NCBI GenBank assembly: GCA_938015805.1
Contig: CALLXF010000008.1
Location: 1 to 53,927 of the forward strand
DNA from: an uncultured Saprospiraceae bacterium
GTDB taxonomy: Bacteria; Bacteroidota; Bacteroidia; Chitinophagales; Saprospiraceae
Direction: 5' to 3'
DNA length: 53,927 bases
This document shows positions 17,505 through 28,194 of this stretch, one piece after another. The notes beneath the pieces are model-generated. The model did not search any database. It was not told the origin of the DNA and saw only the letters and a program-made list of their open reading frames with translations. Position numbers and translations under genes: made by a program. Position 1 is the stretch's first letter, and each line of letters opens with the position of its first letter.

Positions 17505-18164
17505 TTGATTGCATACGAACTCATATCAAAAAATATAGCTCCTCTCCATAAAAATGATACTGGAGAACAGGCTCTGATTATGATGAGTATTTATCATGTA
17601 CGACATTTACCTGTTGTGGAAAATGAGCAGTTTTTAGGTCTGATATCAGAGGATGAGATCATGGCTCAAAACCTAGACGATACTATCGAAACTTACGAAT
17701 TATCTAATAAACAGTTTTACGCAAAGGACCGCGATCATCTTTTTGACATAATCGGTAAAATTGCAAAACATAAACTCACAGTTATACCAGTTATAGATGA
17801 CGAGGGTTTTTTCCTGGGAATTATAAATCAGGAAGACTTGATCTCTCACTATGCAAATAGTTTCTCTTTTACAGAGCCAGGAAGCATTTTGGTTCTAGAA
17901 ACCAAAAGAATAAATTATTCTCTCGCAGAAATTTCTAGGATTATAGAATCAGAAAAAGGATCTATACTTACAAGTTTTTTAACGACTAATCGAGATTCAG
18001 ATCAGGTAACGATTACATTAAAAATTGCAAAACAAAATATTAATGCCATCATTGCTTCCCTAGAACGATTTTCATACGTGATAAAAAATACGTTTGTAGA
18101 AGAAGAGTTTGTAGATACTTTAAAAGAACGTTATGACTCTTTAATGAGCTTTTTAAATGTTTAA
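17505..18164 (+). CDS. Two-CBS-domain protein
   Basis: The 219-residue protein consists of a tandem CBS pair in the first 120 residues (HVRHLPVVENEQFLGLISE and LTVIPVIDDEGFFLGIINQ) plus a C-terminal ACT-like region. CBS pairs usually sense adenine nucleotides. The start is TTG at 17505: an in-frame TAA at 17490-17492 excludes an upstream start, and the residues that follow (IAYELISKN) match the N-terminus of related proteins as I know them. It overlaps the next gene by 8 bp. In Bacteroidota such genes commonly sit beside nadK and Omp85 genes, as here. Confidence 0.85.
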   Translation: MIAYELISKNIAPLHKNDTGEQALIMMSIYHVRHLPVVENEQFLGLISEDEIMAQNLDDTIETYELSNKQFYAKDRDHLFDIIGKIAKHKLTVIPVIDDEGFFLGIINQEDLISHYANSFSFTEPGSILVLETKRINYSLAEISRIIESEKGSILTSFLTTNRDSDQVTITLKIAKQNINAIIASLERFSYVIKNTFVEEEFVDTLKERYDSLMSFLNV

Positions 18165-19566
18165 GTATTATGTTTTTCTTTTTATTTGGCTTTCGCCAAT
18201 GTCGCTCTGGTCTCAAGAAACAGGACCTATTGCTACCATTCAAAACATTATAATAGAAGGAAATAATAGAACCAAAGAACGGATAATTTTAAGAGAATTA
18301 GATGTTACAAAAAGTGATACGATTTATTTAAAAGATTTTCAAGAACGCTTTTTTAAGACTAAAAAAAGACTACTTAGTACCGGTCTTTTTAACATGGTAA
18401 AAATAAATTTTCAAAATTATAACGATGTTACTAAGACCACGGATATACATATTTTAGTTAGAGAAAACTTGTTTATATATCCCGCTCCGATTATAGAGTT
18501 TGCAGATCGGAATTTTAATGTCTGGTGGGAAGAACAAAACCATTCCTTTAGTAGATTAAACTATGGCTTGCGTCTAGATCACATAAACCTGACTGGAGTA
18601 AAAGATAAACTAAAACTAAAATTACAATTTGGCTATACTCGTAAATATGAGATCGATTATATTTATCCTTATCTCGATGAGGCACAGACTATAGGTCTAG
18701 GATTCAATATCTTTTTTGCAGAGCAGAAAGAGATCGGATATATTACTCGTAACAATAAAACAGAATTTTTTCAAGCTGAGGATGAACGTAAGTTACTAAA
18801 CAGGTTTAGAGTCGGGACCACATTAAATTATAGACCTAACTTATTTACGTTTAACACAGTAAGACTAGAATTCCACAGGAATGGTATCGATGATATCGTG
18901 GCGACACAACTTAATCCTGACTATTTCCTCAATGGAAAGAAAAGTATCAAATTCTTTTTTCTCGAATATAATTACGAGTATAATAGAAGGGTTTTTGACA
19001 TTTATCCAGAAGGAGGTTACGCTATAAATTTTAATATAAAAAAAGAAGGTCTTGGATTATTTAATGACTTTAATAATCTGTCAGTTTATTTAGACCTTGA
19101 GAAGCATTTTAGGATAACGCGATCTCTTGTTACCACTTTCCGGCTAAAAGGAAAAACAAACTTGATTAGAAACGATGTTGCTTTTGCAAATAATACGGGA
19201 CTCGGATATGGGGATAATATAGTCGGAGGATACGAGCTATACGTATTAGACGGAACAGATTTTGTACTAGGAGAAACACAACTTAAAGCAAGATTTTTTC
19301 ACAAAGTCATAAATTTATCGAGGTATATGCCGATTCCTGCTTTTAAACAATTAGATCTTAAGATCTTTTTTAGATGGAATACAGATATGGCTTTTGTAAA
19401 TGAGCCGAGATATACTGATACTAATGATTTAAATAATCGATGGGTCGTTGGGTATGGACCATCAGTGGATTTTTTATTTTACAATAATTTCTTATTTAAA
19501 TTTGAATATAATTTTAACCAATTAGGAGAATCAGGGTTATTTATACATAATAGTTTATCATTCTAA
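18157..19566 (+). CDS. Short Omp85-type outer-membrane protein with one POTRA domain
   Basis: A signal peptide ends at about residue 20 (LWSQ). Residues about 24-105 read as a single POTRA domain (IATIQNIIIEGNNRTKERII...LLSTGLFNMV). The remainder (about 110-469) is rich in alternating aromatic beta-strands and ends in LFIHNSLSF, a terminal aromatic residue as in outer-membrane barrels. It is shorter than BamA (about 800 residues) and may be a TamA-like or POTRA-barrel export protein. Its start overlaps the CBS gene, and nadK follows after 3 bp. Confidence 0.8.
   Translation: MFKYYVFLFIWLSPMSLWSQETGPIATIQNIIIEGNNRTKERIILRELDVTKSDTIYLKDFQERFFKTKKRLLSTGLFNMVKINFQNYNDVTKTTDIHILVRENLFIYPAPIIEFADRNFNVWWEEQNHSFSRLNYGLRLDHINLTGVKDKLKLKLQFGYTRKYEIDYIYPYLDEAQTIGLGFNIFFAEQKEIGYITRNNKTEFFQAEDERKLLNRFRVGTTLNYRPNLFTFNTVRLEFHRNGIDDIVATQLNPDYFLNGKKSIKFFFLEYNYEYNRRVFDIYPEGGYAINFNIKKEGLGLFNDFNNLSVYLDLEKHFRITRSLVTTFRLKGKTNLIRNDVAFANNTGLGYGDNIVGGYELYVLDGTDFVLGETQLKARFFHKVINLSRYMPIPAFKQLDLKIFFRWNTDMAFVNEPRYTDTNDLNNRWVVGYGPSVDFLFYNNFLFKFEYNFNQLGESGLFIHNSLSF
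18186..18199. repeat. TTGGC-N4-GCCAA palindrome, copy 3 (N4 TTTC)
   Basis: TTGGCTTTCGCCAA lies within the signal-peptide codons of the POTRA outer-membrane protein gene. Confidence 0.8.
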
Positions 19567-19569
19567 TTC

Positions 19570-20454
19570 ATGAAGAAGCTACTAGTCTACGGAAAAAATG
19601 TCAAGGATCAGGATAGCACCTATATCCGCCAGCTTTTCGGGTCATTAAGAGACTTAGCTTTTGAGGTATCAGTATATAAACCCTATTACAAACAGGTAAA
19701 GAATTTACTACCTGATCTAGATTTCCCTACAGTAAGTGATCATAAAGAATTTAGAGAAGAAAAATTTGACCTAGTGATTACCATGGGAGGAGATGGTACG
19801 ATACTAAATGCTATGACCTTGATTAAGGATCTGAGTACACCGATGCTAGGAATAAATTTAGGAAGACTCGGTTTCTTAGCTAATGCCGAAAAAGCAAAAA
19901 TCCATCAAGCTTTATTAAAGATTCAAAATGGTAATTACGATCTTGAGGAACGTAACATGATCGGATTTAGAAGTGATGAAGATCATTTTAGAGATTGTCC
20001 ATTTGCATTAAATGATTTTACGATCCTTAAGCGAGATAATTCAGCGATGATTTTAATCCATTGTTACATCGATGGTGCCTTATTAAATTCTTATTGGGCA
20101 GATGGAATTATCGTTTCTACACCTACAGGATCTACTGGATATTCATTAAGTTGTGGTGGGCCTATAATTACACCTAATTGTGGCAACTTTGTAATTGCTC
20201 CAGTTGCTCCCCATAATCTTAATGCTAGACCGGTCGTGGTAGATGATAGCTCAGAAATTTCCTTTAAAGTAGAAGGACGGGCAGAGTCGTATCTGGTAAC
20301 ATTAGATTCCCGTAATGATATTATTACCTCAGAGAACAAAATAACTTTAAACAAATGTGACTTCCCAGCACGATTAATACGTCTTGATAATACTTCTTTT
20401 TTTAAAACCATCCATCAAAAATTGATGTGGGGAACAGATAAAAGAAACGGATAA
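19570..20454 (+). CDS. nadK: NAD kinase
   Basis: NAD kinase phosphorylates NAD to NADP. The GGDGT motif is at residues 73-77, followed by the NLGRLGFLAN segment and the DGIIVSTPTGSTGYSLSCGGPII stretch split across the active site. The length (294) is normal. It is embedded in the CBS/POTRA/nadK cluster, with 3 bp to the gene upstream and 7 bp to the one downstream. Confidence 0.95.
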   Translation: MKKLLVYGKNVKDQDSTYIRQLFGSLRDLAFEVSVYKPYYKQVKNLLPDLDFPTVSDHKEFREEKFDLVITMGGDGTILNAMTLIKDLSTPMLGINLGRLGFLANAEKAKIHQALLKIQNGNYDLEERNMIGFRSDEDHFRDCPFALNDFTILKRDNSAMILIHCYIDGALLNSYWADGIIVSTPTGSTGYSLSCGGPIITPNCGNFVIAPVAPHNLNARPVVVDDSSEISFKVEGRAESYLVTLDSRNDIITSENKITLNKCDFPARLIRLDNTSFFKTIHQKLMWGTDKRNG

Positions 20455-20461
20455 ATAACAG

Positions 20462-21103
20462 ATGAATAATGATGAGCTATCATATGATCGATCGATATTA
20501 ATTTTCTACAAAGAAATTAACGAATTCTCATTTAGAGAAAAAGTAAAATTTGTTGAGGAGAATAGACATGAGATAAATGCACTGCGTAACAATGATCGCA
20601 TGTATATAGAGTTAGATTTTTTGTTGTCTCTATTCCAGATCGGGGATTATGAGCGTTTTTTACAGTTTGTGGATCACCAATTAGAAAATGTAATCGGTTA
20701 CAACATTTTTACTTTTAAAAACAAAGATATTTACTTTCAGTTGCTACAAAATAAAGCATTGAGTTTATTCCATTTACGTAAAGACCAGCAGGGGTTATCG
20801 CTTGCTTTACAATTAAAAAGAATGTCTCAGGAATCAATGGTAGTCGACTACATTATACGTAATATATTACTTAGAAAAGAGAGGTTATGGTATCGACAGG
20901 TACATGCCACAGTTATTGCTTTAGCTTTTGGAGCTGCAGGAGTATTGTTTCTGGAACTTCTAGTGATAAGACCTTTTTATCCTGAGTTTATCACTATTAT
21001 TGAACCGCTGAGGAATATTATGTTGATTATTTCAGTTTTATTAGTAATAGTTAATCAGCTGGCTTTATATCTGATAGTTTCTAAAGAGATGAAAAAATCT
21101 TAG
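20462..21103 (+). CDS. Unrecognised protein with two C-terminal membrane helices
   Basis: I do not recognise a family. The first 130 or so residues are soluble, charged and probably helical (TPR-like in feel but without clear repeats). Two hydrophobic segments follow, at about 147-172 (ALAFGAAGVLFLELLVI) and 182-206, so it should be anchored in the inner membrane with a cytosolic N-terminal domain. It lies 7 bp after nadK and is probably in the same operon. Confidence 0.7.
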   Translation: MNNDELSYDRSILIFYKEINEFSFREKVKFVEENRHEINALRNNDRMYIELDFLLSLFQIGDYERFLQFVDHQLENVIGYNIFTFKNKDIYFQLLQNKALSLFHLRKDQQGLSLALQLKRMSQESMVVDYIIRNILLRKERLWYRQVHATVIALAFGAAGVLFLELLVIRPFYPEFITIIEPLRNIMLIISVLLVIVNQLALYLIVSKEMKKS

Positions 21104-21291
21104 ATCTAAAATGAATAAGATTTTTGCCTATACCAAATTTTAAACAGTTCACTGACTTGAGATCAGCAAAGAGTTACTGTTAATCCCATAATATGAAGTA
21201 TTTGTCTATTATTACCATTAACACTATTATGGGTAATCGATAAAACCCACAGCTTTTGTATTTTTATTACCAACCTAAGATTATACTTAAT

Positions 21292-23364
21292 ATGAAAAGA
21301 TTTATTCAGTTATCATTATCCATTGCAATCTGTTGTATAATGATATTTTCTTGCTCAAACGAAGCAACAAAAAAAACCAAAGAAGTCGTAAAAATTCCAG
21401 GTATTGATATGTCTAATATGGATACAATGACTAGACCTACCGATGACTTTTTTAGATATGTAAATGGCAAGTGGTTAGATAACACTGAGATCCCTTCTGA
21501 TAGATCTAGATGGGGAAGTTTTGACGAACTCAGAAAAAAATCTAGTTCGGATGTTCTAGCTGTTCTTAACCAAGCAATAGAATCTAACTCCTATGGTAAA
21601 GGCACAGATCAGTATAAGGCTGCTGTATTTTATAAATCAGCAATGGATACAATAGCAAGAAACGAAGTGAGTGTTACTCCAGTTATGAAGTATCTCGATA
21701 TGATAAAAGAGGTAAAGACTCCGGCAGACCTACAAGCATATAATGAGAAAACGATCTATTATGGAGGTAGAGCATTTTTTGATTTTGCAGTATTTCCTGA
21801 TTTAAGAAAAAGTACGATCAACACTTCTTACCTAGCTGGAGGAGAGATAGGATTACCAGAGAGAGATTATTATGTAAAAGAAGATGAAGATTCTAAAAGA
21901 ATACGGGAGGAATATGTAAAACACATAGAAAGGATGTTAGCATTTATCGATGTGCCTTCCGGCGAAAGGTCAGCTCAGGCTAAAAGTATAATGGCGTTAG
22001 AAACTAAACTAGCTAATGCGATGATGACTAAGGAGAAAAGCAGAAATCCACTTAATCTTTACAATAAGAGATCTATTGGAGACCTACAAAAAATGGTTCC
22101 TTCATTCCAGTGGGATTCTTTCTTTAAGAATATCGGAACAGGAGGAATGGATAGCATAATAGTTATGGATATAGGATATTTTTCTGCTCTAGAAGATATC
22201 GTAAAATCCTGTAGTCCTCAGGATATTAGAAATTATCTAACCTGGACTGAGTTTAACGGAGCGGCAGGATTACTAAGTACCGAACTAGAAGCTGCAAATT
22301 TTGATTTCTATGGAAAAGAACTTAGAGGAGCTAAAGAACAAAGACCGAGATGGGAAAGATCTTTAGATATGGCAAATGGCGTTATAGGGGAAGCGATAGG
22401 AAAATTATATGTAGACGAAAACTTTCCACCTGAGGCAAAGAAAAAAGCTGCAGACATGATAGAAAATATCAGAGCCGCTTTTAAAGATAGAATAGATAAT
22501 CTCGAGTGGATGACAACAGATACTAAAGTTAAGGCTCAAGAAAAACTAAAAAATATTACTGTAAAAATAGGCTATCCTGATAAATGGAAAGATTACAGCG
22601 ATATGGATATAAAGTCGAAAGACGATGGTGGATCGTTTCTTGATAATATGATCGCAGCAAGTAAGTGGTCTTTTGAAGAACAACTAGCCAAGATTGGAAA
22701 AGAAGTAGATAAGACAGAGTGGGGTATGTCACCACAGACAGTAAACGCATATTATAATCCGTTAAATAACGAAATCGTTTTTCCTGCCGCTATTTTACAA
22801 CCACCATTTTATAACTATACTGCTGATGAAGCTGTAAATTATGGAGGTATAGGTGCAGTGATAGGACATGAGATTTCTCATGGATTTGATGATCAGGGAA
22901 GTCGTTTTGATGCTCAGGGAAATATGACTAACTGGTGGACGGACGAGGATAGAGAAAGTTTTGATGCCAGAAATAAAAAACTGATTGATCAGTTTAATGC
23001 TTACGAAGCATTACCAGGTGTATTTGTAAATGGCGAATTTACACTAGGCGAAAACATAGGTGACTTAGGAGGTATAACAGCAGCTTATGACGGATTACAA
23101 AAACATTTTGCCGCTAACGGAAAACCAGAACCTATCGATGGTTTAACTGCAGAGCAACGGTTTTTTATGTCATGGGGAACCATCTGGAGAACTAAGATGA
23201 GAGACGAAGAATTACAAACTAGAATAAAAACAGATCCTCACTCACCAGGAAATTTCAGAGCGATCGGACCTCTTTCTAATTTACCTGCTTTTTACGAAGC
23301 CTTTGGTGTTAAAGAAGGAGATGCGATGTATCGTAAAGAGGAGGACAGAGTAAAAATCTGGTAA
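21292..23364 (+). CDS. M13 family zinc metallopeptidase (PepO/neprilysin-like) lipoprotein
   Basis: The ATG at 21292 is chosen over an in-frame TTG at 21256 because it places a lipobox (IFSC, Cys21) directly behind a short basic n-region. Zinc motif HEISH occupies residues 526-530, and the second motif ENIGD gives Glu587 and Asp591. The substrate-binding NAYYNP motif is present about 45 residues upstream of HEISH. The C-terminus ends in IW, typical of the family (C-W in neprilysin). Family members cleave short peptides; here the enzyme is lipid-anchored, probably in the periplasm. The terminator is at 23397-23426. Confidence 0.92.
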   Translation: MKRFIQLSLSIAICCIMIFSCSNEATKKTKEVVKIPGIDMSNMDTMTRPTDDFFRYVNGKWLDNTEIPSDRSRWGSFDELRKKSSSDVLAVLNQAIESNSYGKGTDQYKAAVFYKSAMDTIARNEVSVTPVMKYLDMIKEVKTPADLQAYNEKTIYYGGRAFFDFAVFPDLRKSTINTSYLAGGEIGLPERDYYVKEDEDSKRIREEYVKHIERMLAFIDVPSGERSAQAKSIMALETKLANAMMTKEKSRNPLNLYNKRSIGDLQKMVPSFQWDSFFKNIGTGGMDSIIVMDIGYFSALEDIVKSCSPQDIRNYLTWTEFNGAAGLLSTELEAANFDFYGKELRGAKEQRPRWERSLDMANGVIGEAIGKLYVDENFPPEAKKKAADMIENIRAAFKDRIDNLEWMTTDTKVKAQEKLKNITVKIGYPDKWKDYSDMDIKSKDDGGSFLDNMIAASKWSFEEQLAKIGKEVDKTEWGMSPQTVNAYYNPLNNEIVFPAAILQPPFYNYTADEAVNYGGIGAVIGHEISHGFDDQGSRFDAQGNMTNWWTDEDRESFDARNKKLIDQFNAYEALPGVFVNGEFTLGENIGDLGGITAAYDGLQKHFAANGKPEPIDGLTAEQRFFMSWGTIWRTKMRDEELQTRIKTDPHSPGNFRAIGPLSNLPAFYEAFGVKEGDAMYRKEEDRVKIW

Positions 23365-23396
23365 ATCAGATTTTAGAACAAAGCATATAGATCTAG

Positions 23397-23426
23397 AAAG
23401 GGAGTGTAATTAAACGCTCCCTTTTT
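23397..23426 (+). terminator. Terminator of the M13 peptidase gene
   Basis: AAAGGGAG/CTCCCTTT stem followed by TTTTT. A smaller hairpin, AAAATCTG/CAGATTTT (23353-23374), overlaps the stop codon just upstream. Confidence 0.8.
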
Positions 23427-23546
23427 ATATATTTCGATACTTATTATTGCGTAAAAAAAAACCTCACTAATTATCAAAATCGAACGAATAGAGATAGCAT
23501 CAGACAAAGAAATGACTCTACATCTTTTCAAAGCTTATAGACAATT

Positions 23547-24275
23547 CTAATATTCTACCTCTTCTAAAAATAAGCCTTGAGGAAAAGCAAACTGTATTGC
23601 TTCTTTCCGTGGTGTTCCTGTAAGTCTATTTTTAAAATCTGCTAGAGATAATTTGTTTAGACCGATAAGCAAGAGATCGTACATTAATATTCTGATCATA
23701 CCTCTTAAAAAACGATTTGCGGTAAGTTTAAAAACAAAGCGACCATTACCTAGATCCGTTAGAGATGCTGTATACACCTTACAAATGAGACTGTCATGTT
23801 TTTCGGGTACTTTACAAAAGGAACCATAATATTCATTCGCGATAAGCAGATCTGTTACCTCTTGCATTAGTTTTATATCTAGGTTTTCTATATCATAAAA
23901 AGAACTTACCTCTGAGATAAAAGGATTTTCTCTGGTATGAAAAAAATATTTATAAGTTCTCGTCTTTGCTCCAAAACGGCTATGAAAATTTTGATCCACC
24001 TCCTCTAAAGAGTATACAGCAATATCTTCTGGCAGCATTTTATTTAATTTATAAAGGCAGTTATCAGGAAGTGTATCGATATCAAAATGAGCATAAAAAG
24101 ACCTAGCATGGACTCCTTTATCTGTCCTGCCGCAGCCATTGACCACTATTTGCGACCTTGACAGGGTAGAGAGTACTTTTTCTATCGATTCTTGGACAGA
24201 AATCACATTATTTTGTCGCTGCCAGCCATGATAGTGGGTTCCGTTATATGACAAATGCAGTAAGTATCGTTTCAT
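23547..24275 (-). CDS. truA: tRNA pseudouridine(38-40) synthase
   Basis: TruA converts U38-U40 of the tRNA anticodon arm to pseudouridine. Catalytic Asp52 is in the conserved GRTDKGVHA segment, and the expected F-x-x-R-F/NRFLRGMIRILM stretch is present in the C-terminal half. The length (242) is normal. It is the only leftward gene between 13.5 and 36.2 kb and is divergent from secA. Confidence 0.93.
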   Translation of the reverse strand: MKRYLLHLSYNGTHYHGWQRQNNVISVQESIEKVLSTLSRSQIVVNGCGRTDKGVHARSFYAHFDIDTLPDNCLYKLNKMLPEDIAVYSLEEVDQNFHSRFGAKTRTYKYFFHTRENPFISEVSSFYDIENLDIKLMQEVTDLLIANEYYGSFCKVPEKHDSLICKVYTASLTDLGNGRFVFKLTANRFLRGMIRILMYDLLLIGLNKLSLADFKNRLTGTPRKEAIQFAFPQGLFLEEVEY

Positions 24276-24411
24276 AATATCAGCTATATAATGCTAAAGT
24301 GCCATACTGTCAGTAATTAGGATCTTGGTATAAAATTGGACATTCATAATATACTGTCCTCAGAAATTTTTCTCAGTTTATTAAATCGGAAGGGAAACCC
24401 TTACCTTTGCA

Positions 24412-24419
24412 AAACTAAA
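24412..24419 (+). promoter_or_regulatory. secA promoter -7 element
   Basis: TACCTTTG matches the Bacteroidota -7 consensus TAnnTTTG exactly, 8 bp before the secA start, implying a very short leader. No TTTG at the usual spacing was found upstream. Confidence 0.45.
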
Positions 24420-24427
24420 AATAAAAG

Positions 24428-27400
24428 ATGTTTAATTTTCTAAAGAAGGTATTCGGAACAAAGTATGATAAGGATGTAAAGCAATACACTCCTATAGTCG
24501 GTCAGATTAACGAGAAGTATGATTCCTATCGTTCCTTATCTAACGATGAGTTACGGGAGCATACCACTATATTTAGAAAGCGGATCGCAGATCACTTATC
24601 AGGGATAGATCAAGATATAAAAAACCTCAAAGCCCAGGCAACGGCAGAGAAAGATCTCGATATCAGAGAAGAGCTATTTAATGATATTGATAAAATGAAT
24701 CTCGATAGGGATAAGCATTTAGAAGATGTGTTAAAGGAAATATTGCCAGAAGCATTTGCGACCGTTAAGGAGACGGCTAGACGTTTTATGGAGAACGAGA
24801 TTATCAGCGTTACCGCTAATGATTATGATCGTGACCTTGCAGCAGCTAATAATTACGTGACTATAAACGGTACCACAGCAGACTGGAAAAACTCATGGAC
24901 TGCAGCAGGCGGAGATATTACCTGGAACATGTTGCATTATGATGTGCAGCTGATTGGTGGGATGGTTTTACACGATGGTAAGATTGCAGAAATGCAGACT
25001 GGAGAGGGTAAAACCTTAGTCGCTACCTTACCTGCGTACTTAAATGGATTATCATCATTAGGTGTACATGTCATTACCGTAAATGATTACCTAGCTCGTC
25101 GAGATTGTGAGTGGATCGGACCGATTATGCAGTTTTTAGGATTGACTATCGACTGTATAGATCGATATAAACCCCATTCTCCAGGAAGGATAAAAGCGTA
25201 TAACTGTGATATCACTTATGGAACTAATAATGAATTTGGATTTGATTATCTAAGGGACAATATGGTGCGTTCTCCCTCCGAACTGGTGCAAGGAAAACAT
25301 CACTTTACGATGATCGATGAGGTAGATTCTGTATTGATAGATGATGCTAGGACACCTTTAATTATCTCTGGTCCGATCGCAAAAGGATCAGAAGTTCAGG
25401 ACTATCAGGAATTAAAACCTAAAGTAGAGAAACTCATTGCCGCTCAGCGTAAACTAGTAACGACTTATTTGGCTGAAGCCAAAAAACTTTTTGCTGAAGG
25501 AGAGCAAGGATATGAGGAAGGACAAGCAGGTCTTGCATTATACAGAGCTCATAAAGCTTTACCTAAGTATAGACCTCTTATTAAGTTCCTCAGTGAGGAA
25601 GGTGTCAAAGTAACTATGCAAAAGGCAGAAAACCACTACATGTCTGAGCAAAACAAGCATATGCACATAGTGGATGAGCCTTTGTTATTTACGATAGATG
25701 AGAAAAACAGACAGGTAGAGCTTACAGAGCGAGGATCTGATTATATGGCTCAAGGAGAGAATGATCCAGAATTTTTTGTGATGCCCGATATCACGGAAGA
25801 GATGCAAGAACTAGATGAGAGAGAAAAAGAAGAAGATGTAAAACTTACAGAAGAGCGGGATGAGATTATAAATAACTATGCTATAAAATCTAAGCGTCTT
25901 CACAGTGTAAGTCAGCTATTAAAAGCATACACTTTATTTGAAAAAGACGAGGAGTATGTAGTGATGGATAATCAGGTTAAAATCGTAGATGAGTCCACTG
26001 GTAGAATGATGGAAGGAAGAAGATACTCTGACGGGTTGCATCAGGCACTAGAGGCAAAAGAGAGTGTAAAAGTAGGAGATATTACGCAAACCTATGCGAC
26101 CGTAACCTTGCAGAACTATTTTAGAATGTACCATAAACTTTGTGGTATGACTGGAACAGCCGAGACAGAGGCTAGTGAGTTTTGGGAGATTTATAAACTA
26201 GATGTAGTAGCGATTCCTACTAACAGACCTATTGTAAGAGATGATCGAGATGATTTAGTCTATAAAACTGCAAGAGAGAAATTTAATGCTGTAATCGAGG
26301 AGATCCAAAGACTAACGGATCAGGGCAGACCTGTATTAGTAGGTACGACCTCCGTGGATATCTCTGAGAAACTAAGTCGGATGCTTAATCTTAGGAATAT
26401 CTCGCACAATGTACTTAATGCAAAACAGCATCAGCGAGAGGCCGACATCGTTGCGGAAGCGGGAAAACCAGGAAAAGTTACGATAGCCACAAATATGGCG
26501 GGTAGGGGTACGGATATAAAATTATCACAACAAGTAAAAGAGGCAGGAGGATTAGCGATTATTGCAACAGAGAGACATGATTCTAGACGTGTAGATAGAC
26601 AATTGCGAGGTAGAGCAGGGCGTCAGGGAGATCCGGGTTCATCTCAATTTTATGTATCCCTAGAAGATAATCTGATGCGTCTATTCCAGTCGGATAGACT
26701 TGCAGGCGTGATGGATAAAATGGGGCATCAGGAAGGAGAGGTGCTTCAGCATTCTATGGTAAGTAAGTCCATAGAAAGAGCACAGAAAAAAGTAGAGGAA
26801 AATAATTTTGGGATACGTAAGCGGCTACTCGAATATGATGATGTTATGAACATCCAAAGAGAGGCCATTTATAAGAAAAGAAGGAATGCCCTTAAGGGCG
26901 AAAGGTTAGCCGTCGATCTAAGTAATATGTTTAGTGGACTTACTGAAAATATGGTTTTAAATCATAAGCGTTCAGGAGATTATGATTCTTTTAGGAATGA
27001 AACCATGAGCACCATCGGTATGGATCCGGATATGGAAGAATCTTTCTTTAGCGATCAAGGAGAGGCAGAGGTTTATGATGCTTTTGAGGAAAAAGTCTAC
27101 GAAAACTATCAGCGTAAGAGTGAGCAGATCACTCAGATGCTTTTGCCGATCATAAAAAGAGTTTACGAGAACGAAGGACATAAGTATAAAAGAATATCTA
27201 TACCGTTTACGGATGGTAGAAAAATGCCATTAAACATTGCAGCAGACTTAAAAGAGGCGATCGATTCTGATGGTACTACCATTATGAGAGATATAGAAAA
27301 AGCAGTGATGCTTGCAATGGTAGATAATAGCTGGAAAGAGCATCTACGTTCTATGGACGAACTTAAAGAATCTGTACAGTCTGCCTCTTTTGAGCAAAAG

Positions 27401-27742
27401 GATCCATTAGTGATCTATAAAATGGAAGCTTACGAATTGTTTGAGCAACTGATCGGAAAAATAAATTTTGAGGTTTGTTCTTATCTTATGAAAGGTAAGC
27501 TGATGATAGGTGGATCGGAAGATGTAAAAGAAGCTAAGGAACAACGTACAGATATGAGTCGTACCACTGCAGGAAGACAGGATAGTGCGAGACGAGCAGC
27601 AGCAATGGCAGCTGGACGTAGACCACAGGCAAAACCAGAGACATTTAAGAGATCAGATAAGAAAGTAGGACGTAATGATCCTTGTCCATGTGGCAGTGGC
27701 AAGAAGTATAAAAAATGCCATGGAACAGCTGTAGCGACTTAA
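24428..27742 (+). CDS. secA: Preprotein translocase ATPase SecA
   Basis: SecA drives Sec-dependent export. The Walker A is at residues 192-196 (GEGKT) after the MQTGEGKTL motif, the DEAD-type box is DEVDSVL, and later motifs include [10 protein letters not shown] and GRAGRQGD. The C-terminal SEC-C zinc motif [12 protein letters not shown] is intact. The protein is 1,104 residues against about 900 in E. coli; extra sequence lies in the N-terminal third and around 330-480, as is usual in Bacteroidota. It supplies the Sec export that precedes T9SS secretion. Confidence 0.97.
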   Translation: MFNFLKKVFGTKYDKDVKQYTPIVGQINEKYDSYRSLSNDELREHTTIFRKRIADHLSGIDQDIKNLKAQATAEKDLDIREELFNDIDKMNLDRDKHLEDVLKEILPEAFATVKETARRFMENEIISVTANDYDRDLAAANNYVTINGTTADWKNSWTAAGGDITWNMLHYDVQLIGGMVLHDGKIAEMQTGEGKTLVATLPAYLNGLSSLGVHVITVNDYLARRDCEWIGPIMQFLGLTIDCIDRYKPHSPGRIKAYNCDITYGTNNEFGFDYLRDNMVRSPSELVQGKHHFTMIDEVDSVLIDDARTPLIISGPIAKGSEVQDYQELKPKVEKLIAAQRKLVTTYLAEAKKLFAEGEQGYEEGQAGLALYRAHKALPKYRPLIKFLSEEGVKVTMQKAENHYMSEQNKHMHIVDEPLLFTIDEKNRQVELTERGSDYMAQGENDPEFFVMPDITEEMQELDEREKEEDVKLTEERDEIINNYAIKSKRLHSVSQLLKAYTLFEKDEEYVVMDNQVKIVDESTGRMMEGRRYSDGLHQALEAKESVKVGDITQTYATVTLQNYFRMYHKLCGMTGTAETEASEFWEIYKLDVVAIPTNRPIVRDDRDDLVYKTAREKFNAVIEEIQRLTDQGRPVLVGTTSVDISEKLSRMLNLRNISHNVLNAKQHQREADIVAEAGKPGKVTIATNMAGRGTDIKLSQQVKEAGGLAIIATERHDSRRVDRQLRGRAGRQGDPGSSQFYVSLEDNLMRLFQSDRLAGVMDKMGHQEGEVLQHSMVSKSIERAQKKVEENNFGIRKRLLEYDDVMNIQREAIYKKRRNALKGERLAVDLSNMFSGLTENMVLNHKRSGDYDSFRNETMSTIGMDPDMEESFFSDQGEAEVYDAFEEKVYENYQRKSEQITQMLLPIIKRVYENEGHKYKRISIPFTDGRKMPLNIAADLKEAIDSDGTTIMRDIEKAVMLAMVDNSWKEHLRSMDELKESVQSASFEQKDPLVIYKMEAYELFEQLIGKINFEVCSYLMKGKLMIGGSEDVKEAKEQRTDMSRTTAGRQDSARRAAAMAAGRRPQAKPETFKRSDKKVGRNDPCPCGSGKKYKKCHGTAVAT
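25469..25482. repeat. TTGGC-N4-GCCAA palindrome, copy 4 (N4 TGAA)
   Basis: TTGGCTGAAGCCAA lies inside secA, coding Leu-Ala-Glu-Ala-Lys. Confidence 0.8.
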
Positions 27743-27754
27743 ATGTATCAAAAA

Positions 27755-27762
27755 TAGATTTG
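27755..27762 (+). promoter_or_regulatory. Possible -7 element before the SPOR-rodA-tgt run
   Basis: TAGATTTG matches TAnnTTTG, 31 bp upstream of the SPOR gene start. No -33 element is obvious. Confidence 0.3.
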
Positions 27763-27793
27763 CATTCGTTACATTCGTATAGAAGCAATAGTA

Positions 27794-28186
27794 ATGAAAT
27801 ATTTTATCAGTATTCTATTTTTTATTCTAGTACAGAATAACACCGTTTTTTCTCAGGGCATTTCTGTTTCCGAGGAACCGGGTATTACTGCATTGATGAA
27901 TAAATATTTATCAAAAAACCAAGTAGAGGAATCTGTAAAAGCTTGGAGAATTCAGATCATAGCAACATCTGACAGAAGAGAAATGCAATCCACCAAGGCT
28001 AAATTTTCTAGTTTGTATCCCCATATAGATTTGGATTGGAAACATGTTGCACCATACTATAAGGTAGCAGTAGGAGCCTGGAGAGATAAATTATCCTGCA
28101 ATGCTTTTCTCGGCGAAATGAAAAGAAATTTTCCATTAGCTATTCCTGTTGTAGATAACATTAGAAAGGAAGTATTACTTAAATAA
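27794..28186 (+). CDS. Exported SPOR-domain-like protein
   Basis: A signal peptide (to about residue 21, VFSQ) precedes a region with SPOR features: WRIQIIATSDRREMQSTKAKF, then YYKVAVGAWRDKLSCNAFLGEMK. SPOR domains bind denuded glycan strands of peptidoglycan, often at the septum. At 130 residues it is small. It lies 8 bp before rodA, which suggests a cell-wall role with it. Confidence 0.75.
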   Translation: MKYFISILFFILVQNNTVFSQGISVSEEPGITALMNKYLSKNQVEESVKAWRIQIIATSDRREMQSTKAKFSSLYPHIDLDWKHVAPYYKVAVGAWRDKLSCNAFLGEMKRNFPLAIPVVDNIRKEVLLK

Positions 28187-28194
28187 ATTAGGCA

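Noticed and set aside
21256-21291. TTG at 21256 as the M13 peptidase start
   Set aside because: It would bury the lipoprotein signal behind 12 residues; the ATG at 21292 gives a proper lipobox at Cys21.
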